Shown: in pieces, positions 44,938 to 52,584 of the stretch
Layout of the letters: each line of letters begins with the position of its first letter
Position numbering within the stretch: the first letter of the stretch is position 1
Source: an uncultured Phycisphaerales bacterium
GTDB taxonomy: Bacteria; Planctomycetota; Phycisphaerae; Phycisphaerales; UBA1924
DNA: 64,000 nt
Assembly: GCA_903929885.1 (NCBI GenBank)
Contig: CAIYWI010000097.1
Location: forward strand, 62,001-126,000
Direction of reading: 5' to 3'
Translations under genes and position numbers: made by a program
Notes under the pieces: generated by a model
What the model saw: the letters and a program-made list of their open reading frames with translations, nothing else
The model's database searches: none
Told to the model about the DNA's origin: nothing

Positions 44938-45956
44938 CCACAGCCGCGACAACACGATCCTCCGGCGACGGCGTGTGGCTCGGCGTGGTGACGATCGTCG
45001 CGACGCTCCTGGGGTGGACGAGCATCCCCCTCTTTCTCAAGTACTTCACATCCGAGATCGACTACTACAACGCCAACGGGTGGCGGTACGGACTCTCGGC
45101 GCTGATCTGGGCGGTGCCCTTGCTGCTGGCGTGGTCCAGGGGCGGGCTTCCCGCCGGACTCTGGCGAGCCGCGTTGATCCCCTCGATCTTCAACGCGGTG
45201 GCGCAGCATTGCTTCGCGGTCGCTCCGTACAAGATCGATCCGGGACTCATGACCTTTTCGCTGCGGGCGCAGGTGATCTTCGTCACGATCGGGGCGGCGA
45301 TCATGTTCGTGCCCGAGCGGCAGGTGATCCGCACTCGCGGCTACCTCATCGGTCTTGGCATGGTGCTGCTGGGCACTTCGCTCACGGTGCTCCTCAAGCC
45401 GGGCGAGTTCCGGGCCACCGACGCTCAGGGAGTTGTGCTCTCGCTGATGGCGGGCGCGTGCTACGCGGCGTATGCGTTGAGCGTCCGCAAACTCATGCAC
45501 GGCATGAACCCGCTCCTGGCCTTTGCCGCCGTGAGCCAGTACACCGCCGCCGCGTTGGTGACGCTCATGCTCGCGGCAGGCGAACAGCACGGGCTCCAGG
45601 CCCTGAAACTGCTCGAACCGGTCGAAGGCGCCACGGGGCTGATGGGTCTGCCGGGCACTCGATTCGCCCTGCTGCTCCTGTCGGCGGTCATCGGCATCGG
45701 GCTTGGACACACCTTCTACTTCCTCGCGATCCAGCGACTGGGGTTGGCGGTGGCAAACTCCGTCGTGCAGTTGCAGCCCATCACGGTGTCGATCGGGTCG
45801 TTCCTGCTGTTCGGGGAGATCCTCACCCTCCCGCAATGGGTGTCGGGATGCTTCGCCGTGCTGGGTGCGGGCGTGATCCTGCACGCCCAGTGGCGTGCAG
45901 ATCGACGCCGCCGAGCGGAGCGGGAGGCAGACGTCTCCGGCGGTTCGTCTGATTGA
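44892..45956 (+). CDS. EamA/DMT superfamily transporter
   Basis: The protein of about 354 residues has ten hydrophobic helices in two five-helix halves, as in the drug/metabolite transporter superfamily. The first half ends near LIGLGMVLLGTSLTVLLKPGEF. The second has AGACYAAYALSVRKLMHG and closes with VVQLQPITVSIGSFLLFGEILTLPQW...GAGVIL, the usual EamA repeat end. Substrate is unknown. The start is uncertain: ATG 44892 overlaps DUF429 by 46 bp. TTG 44934 overlaps its stop and has TACGCT 9 nt upstream, but that hexamer is inside coding sequence. Confidence 0.85.
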   Translation: MDATSRRFAYAGSHLTTAATTRSSGDGVWLGVVTIVATLLGWTSIPLFLKYFTSEIDYYNANGWRYGLSALIWAVPLLLAWSRGGLPAGLWRAALIPSIFNAVAQHCFAVAPYKIDPGLMTFSLRAQVIFVTIGAAIMFVPERQVIRTRGYLIGLGMVLLGTSLTVLLKPGEFRATDAQGVVLSLMAGACYAAYALSVRKLMHGMNPLLAFAAVSQYTAAALVTLMLAAGEQHGLQALKLLEPVEGATGLMGLPGTRFALLLLSAVIGIGLGHTFYFLAIQRLGLAVANSVVQLQPITVSIGSFLLFGEILTLPQWVSGCFAVLGAGVILHAQWRADRRRRAEREADVSGGSSD

Positions 45957-45965
45957 CGCCGTTCC

Positions 45966-45971
45966 TACGCT
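45966..45971 (+). promoter_or_regulatory. Putative -10 element TACGCT, leaderless SDR gene
   Basis: The sequence reads TACGCT-cccggc-ATG, a 6-nt gap with no SD. Confidence 0.5.
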
Positions 45972-45977
45972 CCCGGC

Positions 45978-46772
45978 ATGAACCTTGATCTCTCGGGAAA
46001 AAACGCGCTGGTCTGCGGCGCGAGCAGCGGCATCGGGCTGGCATGTGCAGTCGAACTGGCGGGACTGGGTGCCAATGTCACCCTCGCGGCGAGGGACGCC
46101 GCTCGCCTCGAGGCCGCCGCCGCGACGCTGCCTCCGACACGAGCCGGCCAAACGCACTCAACCCTGGTCCTCGACACGTCGGATTCGGCCAAGGCGGGGG
46201 CCGCAGTCGCGGCCGACCTGGCCTCCCGCGCGATTGCGTGTCACATCCTGATCAACAACACCGGTGGCCCTCCCGGCGGTTCGATGGCCGATGCGACGGC
46301 CCCGCAGTTGATCGCCGCATTCGAGTCGCTGCTCGTCTCGGCTCATGTGATCACTCAGGCCGTGCTGCCCGGCATGAAGACCGCGGGATACGGCCGCGTG
46401 ATCAACATCAGCAGCACAAGCGTGAAGCAGCCGATCGCGGGACTGGGACTGTCCAATGCCGTGCGGGCGGCCGTCTCCAACTGGGGCAAGTCCCTCTCGC
46501 AGGAGGTGGCCCGCTTCGGCATCACCGTCAACAGCGTGCTCCCGGGCTACACCGAGACGGATCGGCTGGCGGAACTCTTCAGGGGCAAGGCGGCACGGAC
46601 CGGCCATTCCATCGACGCCATCAAGGCCGAGGCCGTCGCCTCGATTCCGGCCGGTCGATTGGGCGCCGCGTCCGAAATCGCGGCGGCAGTGGCATTTCTG
46701 GCCTCCCCGGCCGCGGCGTACGTCAACGGCATCCAGCTCCCGGTCGACGGCGGACGCCTCGGTTGCCTGTGA
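45978..46772 (+). CDS. SDR-family oxidoreductase-like protein lacking the canonical Tyr/Lys pair
   Basis: The 264-residue protein has the SDR cofactor loop CGASSGIG (13-20), NNTGGPPGG (93-101) and a NISSTS Ser. Where SDRs have Y-x3-K it reads SNAVR (residues 159-163), that is Ser and Arg. It belongs to a known atypical FabG-like subgroup that deviates from the catalytic tetrad, so its reaction is unclear. It is followed by an aldehyde dehydrogenase gene 20 bp later that resembles muconate-semialdehyde dehydrogenases. The pair may act in aromatic amino acid or aminophenol breakdown (inference). Confidence 0.85.
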   Translation: MNLDLSGKNALVCGASSGIGLACAVELAGLGANVTLAARDAARLEAAAATLPPTRAGQTHSTLVLDTSDSAKAGAAVAADLASRAIACHILINNTGGPPGGSMADATAPQLIAAFESLLVSAHVITQAVLPGMKTAGYGRVINISSTSVKQPIAGLGLSNAVRAAVSNWGKSLSQEVARFGITVNSVLPGYTETDRLAELFRGKAARTGHSIDAIKAEAVASIPAGRLGAASEIAAAVAFLASPAAAYVNGIQLPVDGGRLGCL

Positions 46773-46792
46773 CAATCTCCAAGGACGCACCC

Positions 46793-48262
46793 ATGCTTCG
46801 AATGGACCACTGGATCAACGGAGCGCCGGTTCCGCCCGAGTCGGGCGAGTATCTCGACGTGCATGAGCCGGCGACGGGCGCTCGGTACGCCCATGTGGCG
46901 GCGGGCGACACTCGCGATGTCGAGCGGGCGGTGCAGGCCGCGAGCCACGCCTTCCCGGCGTGGGCCGCGACGGGCGTAAGCGAGCGTGGCCGGATGCTCG
47001 AGCGTCTGGCCGACCTGATCGACCAACGGCTCGATGACTTGGCGGCGGCCGAGAGCATGGATTCGGGCAAGCCGGTGTCGCTGGCTCGCGAAGTCGACAT
47101 CCCGCGAAGCGCGTCGAACCTCCGGTACTTCGCCCACGCGGTGCAGCATGCCGCCGGCGAGTTCTTCGACTTCGACGGAGGCGGCGTGCCCGGCGGCGCG
47201 AGGGCGATGAACATGGTGCTCCGCTCGCCTCGAGGCGTTGCCGGCTGCATTTCGCCTTGGAACCTGCCTCTCTACCTGCTGACATGGAAGATCGCCCCGG
47301 CGCTCGCCACGGGCAACACGGTCGTGGCCAAGCCCAGCGAAGTCACGCCGCGGACGGCATCGATGCTGGCGGAACTCTCCGCCCAGGCGGGGCTGCCGGC
47401 GGGCGTGCTCAACATCGTGCATGGCGATGCCAGGGCGGGCAGCGCCATCGTGACCCATGAGCGCGTCCCGACGATCACCTTCACGGGCAGCACGGCGGTG
47501 GGGCGGTGGATCGGCGCTCAAGCCGGCGGCATGCTCAAGCGAGTGAGCCTCGAACTCGGAGGCAAGAACCCCTTCATCATCATGGATGACGCCGACGTGG
47601 AAGCCGCGATCAAGGTCGCCGCTCGGGCGGCGTTTCGCAATCAAGGCCAGATCTGCCTCTGCGGTTCGCGACTGCTCGTGCACGAGCGGGTCCTCGACCG
47701 CGTGCGAGCGGGCATCGTCAAGGCGGCCGAGACGTTGGCCGTCGGAGATCCGTCGCTGGCGGACACGCAGTTCGGCTCGCTCGTGAGCGAGCCTCACAGG
47801 GCCAAGGTGAGCCGCATGGTCGAATCGGCTCGTTCGCTCGGCGGACGCATCCTGACAGGAGGCGGACCGGTCGATCCTGCTCGACTGCCTCCGCGATGTC
47901 GCGGCGGCTCGTTCTACGAACCGACGGTGGTGGAGGGGCTGGACCCAACCTGCGAGTTCGAGCAGGAAGAGGTCTTCGGGCCTGTCGTGAGTCTGCGGAG
48001 TTTCCGGGACGACGACGAGGCGCTGCGGCTGGCCAACGGCACCAAGTACGGGCTGGCGGCGACCGTCTTCACGCGGGACCTGTCGCGGGCCCAGCATTTC
48101 GCGAGGTCGCTCGCGGCCGGCATCGTGTGGGTGAACTGCTGGATGGTGCGAGACCTGCGAACGCCCTTCGGAGGCGCGAGGCACAGCGGCGTCGGACGCG
48201 AGGGGGGCAGCGAAGCCCTCCGCTTCTTCACCGAACCCAAGAACGTCTGCATCGCCGGTTGA
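46793..48262 (+). CDS. Aldehyde dehydrogenase, 2-aminomuconate / 2-hydroxymuconate semialdehyde type
   Basis: The 489-residue ALDH has SPWNLPLYLLTWKIAPALATGNTVVAKPSE, the FTGSTAVG cofactor loop, the general base Glu in LELGGKNP (254) and catalytic Cys in NQGQICLCGSR (288). The CLCG motif with a second Cys two residues on is typical of muconate-semialdehyde dehydrogenases (AmnC, DmpC and human ALDH8A1 types). The likely role is to oxidise a ring-cleavage semialdehyde with NAD. AAGGA lies 7 nt before the ATG at 46793. The linked SDR gene supports a catabolic unit, but no dioxygenase or decarboxylase gene is here. Confidence 0.88.
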   Translation: MLRMDHWINGAPVPPESGEYLDVHEPATGARYAHVAAGDTRDVERAVQAASHAFPAWAATGVSERGRMLERLADLIDQRLDDLAAAESMDSGKPVSLAREVDIPRSASNLRYFAHAVQHAAGEFFDFDGGGVPGGARAMNMVLRSPRGVAGCISPWNLPLYLLTWKIAPALATGNTVVAKPSEVTPRTASMLAELSAQAGLPAGVLNIVHGDARAGSAIVTHERVPTITFTGSTAVGRWIGAQAGGMLKRVSLELGGKNPFIIMDDADVEAAIKVAARAAFRNQGQICLCGSRLLVHERVLDRVRAGIVKAAETLAVGDPSLADTQFGSLVSEPHRAKVSRMVESARSLGGRILTGGGPVDPARLPPRCRGGSFYEPTVVEGLDPTCEFEQEEVFGPVVSLRSFRDDDEALRLANGTKYGLAATVFTRDLSRAQHFARSLAAGIVWVNCWMVRDLRTPFGGARHSGVGREGGSEALRFFTEPKNVCIAG

Positions 48263-48269
48263 TCATCAA

Positions 48270-48323
48270 CTGATCATGGGCTGATCATGGGCTGATCATG
48301 GGCTGATCATGGGCTGACATGGG
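48270..48323. repeat. Tandem repeat of CTGATCATGGG (4 perfect copies plus a shortened one)
   Basis: Copies are at 48270-48280, 48281-48291, 48292-48302 and 48303-48313, followed by CTGACATGGG (48314-48323). Each unit carries the palindrome TGATCA. The array fills most of the 82-bp gap between the convergent ALDH and yhaM genes. It could be a terminator-like or protein-binding array, or a recent slippage product. Confidence 0.9.
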
Positions 48324-48344
48324 CCGATCACGAACCTGCAAGCA

Positions 48345-49370
48345 TCACGCGCCCTTGAGCACGTCGGGCTTGAAGAGCTTGGTGTCGAGCGCCCACTGCT
48401 TCTCGGTGAAGTTGCCGCCGGCGTCGAACGACGCGACGCGATCGGGCCGGGCCGCGGCCAGCGACATGGTGGTCTTCGCGTCGAGATTGTCGAGCATGGA
48501 GACGAGAATGGCCTCGGGCGTGGCGGGGATCTTCGCCGCACCGTACTCGGGCACGCCGTGGTGCGACAGGATGATGTGCTGCAACACCGTGAGCGTGCCG
48601 TTGGGCAGGCGGACGCCATGCTCTCGCATGAGCGTGTGGACCTTCTCCTGCAGCATGAGCGCCCCCTCGACGATGTGGCCGATGAGTTCGCCCCGGTCGC
48701 TGTAGGAGAAGGCGCGGTCGTAAACCAGCTCGCGGGTCTTGCCCAGGTCGTGCAGGAAGAGACCCATCAGCACGAGATCGCGATTGATCTTGGGGTAGAC
48801 CGGGCAGACCTGGTCGGCGAGCTTCATCAGCGTGAGCGTGTGCTCGAGCAGACCGCCGAGGTAGGCGTGGTGCATGCTCTTGGCCGCGGGCGCCTTGCGG
48901 AACTCCTCCATGAGCCGGGCATCGTCGAGATACAGCTTGGCGAGCGAGCGAACGCCGGGATGCTCGAGCGTCTCGAGCAGCGCGGTCACCTCGGCGAACA
49001 TCTCGCCCGGATCTCGCTTGGAGCAGGGGAGGAGATCTCGCATCTCCTCGGCCGTGGGCTCGGCCGGCGAGATCGCCTGAATGATGAGTTGGAGTTCCCC
49101 TTGGTACGGTTGAGTCTCGCCCTCGATGTACGCGAAGCCGTCCGTGGGCAGGCCGCGGAAGGTGGCCTCGTCGATGGACCACATGCGGGCGGTGAGTTCG
49201 CCGGTCTTGTCGCTAACCATCACCTTCAGGAACGGCTTGTCCTGACGCGTGCGACCCAGTTGGGCGTTGGTGATGGCAAAGACGCCCGAGACTCGCTCGG
49301 AGGGCATCAGTTCCGCGATGGAGCGGCGAGGGGCGGTCGAGCGGTTGGAGGCGGCGGGCGGCGTGGGCAT
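48345..49370 (-). CDS. yhaM: 3'-to-5' exoribonuclease YhaM family protein (OB fold plus HD domain)
   Basis: The 341-residue protein has an N-terminal OB-fold nucleic-acid-binding domain (about 25-110; FLKVMVSDKTGELTARMW) and an HD phosphohydrolase domain (about 160-310) with HHAYLGGLLEHTL and the metal-binding LFLHDLGKTREL, then ILSHHGVPEYG. This is the layout of YhaM, a 3'-to-5' exoribonuclease. It is the last gene of a minus-strand run with nfo, TPR and queF, 40 bp after queF. Expected length is normal. Confidence 0.88.
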   Translation of the reverse strand: MPTPPAASNRSTAPRRSIAELMPSERVSGVFAITNAQLGRTRQDKPFLKVMVSDKTGELTARMWSIDEATFRGLPTDGFAYIEGETQPYQGELQLIIQAISPAEPTAEEMRDLLPCSKRDPGEMFAEVTALLETLEHPGVRSLAKLYLDDARLMEEFRKAPAAKSMHHAYLGGLLEHTLTLMKLADQVCPVYPKINRDLVLMGLFLHDLGKTRELVYDRAFSYSDRGELIGHIVEGALMLQEKVHTLMREHGVRLPNGTLTVLQHIILSHHGVPEYGAAKIPATPEAILVSMLDNLDAKTTMSLAAARPDRVASFDAGGNFTEKQWALDTKLFKPDVLKGA

Positions 49371-49410
49371 CGGCGATTCCTGGTTGGCGAGTGACGATCG
49401 TCGGTTCGGA

Positions 49411-49791
49411 TCAGACCTTCCACACGGGGGGCACTTGCCCGGACTCGGCCCGTATGACCGAGCGGATGCCGCCGCGCCCCTTCCAGTCGGTGCGGACCGC
49501 CAGCCACGCCGGCTTCATGAACGCCGCGAGATCGTCGCGGATGGCGTTGGTGACCGCCTCGTAGTAGATGCCCTCGTTGCGAAACGACTGCATGTACAGC
49601 TTGAGACTCTTGAGCTCCACGCAAATGCCGCCGGCCGAGGCGGCACGGGGCTCGAAACGGATGGTCACGACGCCGAAGTCCGGATGACCGGTCTTCGGGC
49701 ACACGGAGGTGAACTCCTCGACGATGTGCTCGATGACGAACGGCGAATCGGTGGGAGTGGCGAAGCCTTCAAGCAGCGAGGTGTCGGGCAT
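49411..49791 (-). CDS. queF: 7-cyano-7-deazaguanine reductase QueF
   Basis: QueF reduces preQ0 to preQ1 with NADPH in queuosine biosynthesis. The 126-residue unimodular form has the nucleophile Cys and nearby Asp in SVCPKTGHPDFG (Cys31, Asp38), the NADPH-binding ELKSLKLY, and FRNEGIYYEAVTNAI. ATG 49791 gives the start PDTSLLEGF. GTG 49854, right after the TPR stop (TGAGTG), would add 21 residues and cannot be excluded. It lies between the TPR gene and yhaM on the same strand. Confidence 0.93.
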   Translation of the reverse strand: MPDTSLLEGFATPTDSPFVIEHIVEEFTSVCPKTGHPDFGVVTIRFEPRAASAGGICVELKSLKLYMQSFRNEGIYYEAVTNAIRDDLAAFMKPAWLAVRTDWKGRGGIRSVIRAESGQVPPVWKV

Positions 49792-49854
49792 GGGGGCGCT
49801 TTCGGGGGACAAGGACGCGAGGCGGGGGCTCACGACGGCCCCGCCGACGCACAC

Positions 49855-50913
49855 TCACCGAGCGTAGCGACCCAACAGCTCGAGAATCCGGGGCTGCTGC
49901 GGTTCGAGTTGAACGCTGCGACGGAGGGCGTTGACCGCCTCGATGCGGGCCGCCTCGTCAGTCTCGTTGCTGAACTTCCACTGGTTGAGCAGGCACACCC
50001 CCACGCCGTTGAGCGCGGGATAGTGGTTGGGGTCGATCTCGAGGCCCTTGCGGAATGCGGCCAGCGCGTCGGGATAGTTCCGGAGGCGGAACTGACCGAA
50101 TCCCAGCCGTTCGTACGCGACGGCCGTCGGCTCGGTCTTCACGAGTTGCTGCAGGGTGTTGACCATCTCTCCGTAGCGTTGCGACTTGCCCAGACTCTCG
50201 GCCAGATTGAGCAGCAGGGGGGCCGACAGTTCCGCCAGTTCCGCGGCCTGCTGATACTCGACCACCGCCTCCTCATGCCGATCCAACGCGGCGTAGATGG
50301 CGCCCAGGTTGGTCCTCGCCGCCGCATCCTTGCTGTTGATCTGCACGGCGCGCTGGGCGTACGTCAACCCTTCCGACGGCTCGTTGAGTTGCAGATACGC
50401 CGTGCCGAGGTTCAGGTTGGCGTTGAAGTCGTCGGGCTTGACCGCGAGGGCCTGCAGGTAGGCCCGAACGGATTCGCTCAGGCGATTGAGCAACTGGAGC
50501 ATCAGCCCGTTCATGTAGTTGGCGTTGAAGTTCCGCGGTTCGATCTTGGCGGCCTCGCCGTATCGCTTCTGAGCCGTGTCGAAGTCGCCCCGCTGGCGGT
50601 AGATGTCGCCCGCCCCCATGTAGGCCGTGGTCAGCTTGGGATTTCGTTCGATGGCCCGCTCGAACTCGACCAGCGCCTCGTCGGACTGCCCTTGGAGTTG
50701 AAGCGTCTGGGCGCGAGCAACCGCGTCGGCCGCCCCGACGGCCGGCGGGCGTCCGACGCTGTCGGGCGAGATCTGGGCGGGGCCGTCGGCCGGCTTGGTG
50801 GCACGGGTGTTCACGCGACACCCGCCGACCAGGGCGAGCGTGACGCCCAGCAGGCAGATGCCGGAGCGTCGAAGCGGAGATTGGCGGGTCGTGGTGTCCA
50901 TGGTGATGCCCAT
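49855..50913 (-). CDS. TPR-repeat lipoprotein
   Basis: The 352-residue protein has a signal peptide with lipobox LVGGC (about residue 32) and at least seven TPR-like helical repeats (about 60-345). Examples are LQGQSDEALVEFERAIERNP, GDFDTAQKRYGEAAKIEP, YLQLNEPSEGLTYAQRAVQI and YPDALAAFRKGLEIDP. Such proteins scaffold periplasmic complexes. It is translationally coupled to nfo: on the minus strand the nfo stop and this ATG overlap as TAATG (50915-50911). That coupling decides the start at 50913 over 50901. Confidence 0.88.
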   Translation of the reverse strand: MGITMDTTTRQSPLRRSGICLLGVTLALVGGCRVNTRATKPADGPAQISPDSVGRPPAVGAADAVARAQTLQLQGQSDEALVEFERAIERNPKLTTAYMGAGDIYRQRGDFDTAQKRYGEAAKIEPRNFNANYMNGLMLQLLNRLSESVRAYLQALAVKPDDFNANLNLGTAYLQLNEPSEGLTYAQRAVQINSKDAAARTNLGAIYAALDRHEEAVVEYQQAAELAELSAPLLLNLAESLGKSQRYGEMVNTLQQLVKTEPTAVAYERLGFGQFRLRNYPDALAAFRKGLEIDPNHYPALNGVGVCLLNQWKFSNETDEAARIEAVNALRRSVQLEPQQPRILELLGRYAR

Positions 50914-51902
50914 TATTGGACCGGCAGGTTTCGCAAGCGACCCGTGGCGGGCACAGGCCTCGTGCCGCCCGACCCGGGGGCCTTCGCGACCAAGCCGCGA
51001 AGTCGCCGCAGATTGACCGTATCGAACGAAACGCCCTTCTCGTTCACTCCCTTGGGCGTTTCGAGGATCTTCGGGATGCCCCGAAAATGGGGATGGTTCA
51101 TCACCGCGGCGAATCCGCTCCGCTTCAGAGCCGCGGCCGAGAAGGTGCCCTCTCCGGCGTGCAACTTCGCTCCGCCGCCGACCCAGCCCTCGCCGATGTG
51201 CTCGTGCCGGTCGAGGTGGCTGCCGAGCTTGCCCTTGGAGTCGTTGACGTGAAGCACCTTGACGTGCTGGATGCCGCACGCGGAGTCGAAGGCGGTCAGG
51301 GTGGCCTCCGCCGCCTCGCGCGTGCTCATGTCGTGCCCGGCGGCGTGCAGGTGGCAGGTATCGAGGCAGAAACCGACGCGGTGGGGGAGTCCCGTGCGTT
51401 GGAGAATGGCGGCCCGCAACGAGGCGAGGTGTTCGAACGGACCGCCGATCTGGCTGCCCGCGCCCGCCGTGCCCTCGAGACACAGCACGGTCGTCCCCCC
51501 GGCGGTGCGTTTCATCAGGACGGCGTAGGCGGAGGCGATTCGATCGATGCCCCGCTCCAGCGTCGAACCGACGAACGAGCCGGGATGGTGGACGAGAAAG
51601 GGAATCCCGAGCGCCTCGCACCGCTCGATCTCGACCGTCATGAGATCGATGCTCTTGGCCCACAAATCGTCCTGCACGCTGGCCAAATTGATCAGGTACG
51701 AGGCGTGGCTCACGACTCGATCCGCCCAGCCCCGGGCCTCGAGGCCGGCGACCCATTCGCGGGCGATGGCTGGATCGAGCGGCTTGACGTTCCACTGCTG
51801 CTGGTTCTTCGTGAAGACTTGAACCGTCTCCAAACCCAGCGCGTCGGCCTCGGTCAGGGCGTTGCACATGGACCCGGCGATCGAGAGATGGGATCCGAAC
51901 AT
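50913..51902 (-). CDS. nfo: Endonuclease IV (AP endonuclease)
   Basis: Nfo cuts DNA at abasic sites in base excision repair. The 329-residue protein starts MFGSHLSIAG and shows the zinc-ligand blocks of the family: HHPGSFVGS, LEGTAGAGSQIGG, LDTCHLHAAGHD, HVNDSKGKLGSHLDRHEHIGEG, and a late LETPKG. Length is normal. The C-terminal 25 residues are extra and basic. ATG 51902 fits. SD-like GGAG is 9 nt upstream, and TACGCT lies 26 nt upstream, so it is leadered. It heads the nfo-TPR-queF-yhaM run and is divergent from the Ysc84-like gene. Confidence 0.95.
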   Translation of the reverse strand: MFGSHLSIAGSMCNALTEADALGLETVQVFTKNQQQWNVKPLDPAIAREWVAGLEARGWADRVVSHASYLINLASVQDDLWAKSIDLMTVEIERCEALGIPFLVHHPGSFVGSTLERGIDRIASAYAVLMKRTAGGTTVLCLEGTAGAGSQIGGPFEHLASLRAAILQRTGLPHRVGFCLDTCHLHAAGHDMSTREAAEATLTAFDSACGIQHVKVLHVNDSKGKLGSHLDRHEHIGEGWVGGGAKLHAGEGTFSAAALKRSGFAAVMNHPHFRGIPKILETPKGVNEKGVSFDTVNLRRLRGLVAKAPGSGGTRPVPATGRLRNLPVQ

Positions 51903-52011
51903 GAGTGAGGCTCCGTGAGTCGACGTCAAGCGTACACGACTGCGACCGGGCGGAGGCGGTTGCGACTCGATCCGCGACTACCCTCCGGAGGCGGGTCCCG
52001 CCGAAGCCCTC

Positions 52012-52584
52012 ATGCGACAGACGCTGTTGTTGCCGCTCTTGTTGATCCTGCTTGCGTCGCTGACCGGATGCCGCGCCATCTTCGGGCCTGACGGAGCCAC
52101 GGTGGCCGAGCGTCGCGCCAACGTGCTGCGACAGCGCGACGAACTGATCGCCGCCCTCTCGGTCCGGAGGCCGAAACTGGCGGAGGAGGTTCACGCCGCG
52201 GCCGGCTACGCGTACTTCGCGAAGTCGAATCTGCAGCTGTTCATCTTCAGTTCGGAGAACGCCTACGGGGTCGTCACCGAGGCGGACGGGTCGACCACGT
52301 TCATGCGGATGTACGGATCGGGAGCCGGGTTCGGCGTCGGGGCCCACAACTTCAGGGTGTTGATGATCTTCCGGACCCGCAAGGTGCTCGACGATTTCAT
52401 CGCGCACGGCATGGACATCCGGGGCACCGCCACGGCCGGCGTCAAGCTGGGCGACCTCGAGGCCTCGTCGAGCAACGCCGAGAGCCTGCAGGACATCGAC
52501 GTCTATCAACTCACCGAGCTCGGCGGCGCATTCCAGGTCACGCTCCAGGCCAACAAGTTCTGGATCGACTCCAACCTCAACTGA
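52012..52584 (+). CDS. Ysc84/SYLF-like lipoprotein
   Basis: The 190-residue protein has a lipoprotein signal peptide (MRQTLLLPLLLILLASLTGC, Cys about residue 20). Its domain resembles the SYLF/Ysc84 family in pattern: YAYFAKSNLQLFIFSSENAYGVV, GSGAGFGVGAHNFRVLMIF and a late VYQLTELGGAFQVTLQANKFW. SYLF proteins bind lipids or actin in eukaryotes; the bacterial role is unknown. The assignment is from pattern only. The stop overlaps the next gene's ATG (TGATG at 52582-52586). Confidence 0.6.
   Translation: MRQTLLLPLLLILLASLTGCRAIFGPDGATVAERRANVLRQRDELIAALSVRRPKLAEEVHAAAGYAYFAKSNLQLFIFSSENAYGVVTEADGSTTFMRMYGSGAGFGVGAHNFRVLMIFRTRKVLDDFIAHGMDIRGTATAGVKLGDLEASSSNAESLQDIDVYQLTELGGAFQVTLQANKFWIDSNLN

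Noticed and set aside
48270-48323. CRISPR-like array
   Set aside because: The units are only 11 bp, contiguous without spacers, and no cas genes are near.
49861-49866. TACGCT before a possible queF GTG (49854)
   Set aside because: The hexamer encodes the last codons of the TPR gene, so it may be coding coincidence; the gene is internal to a run.
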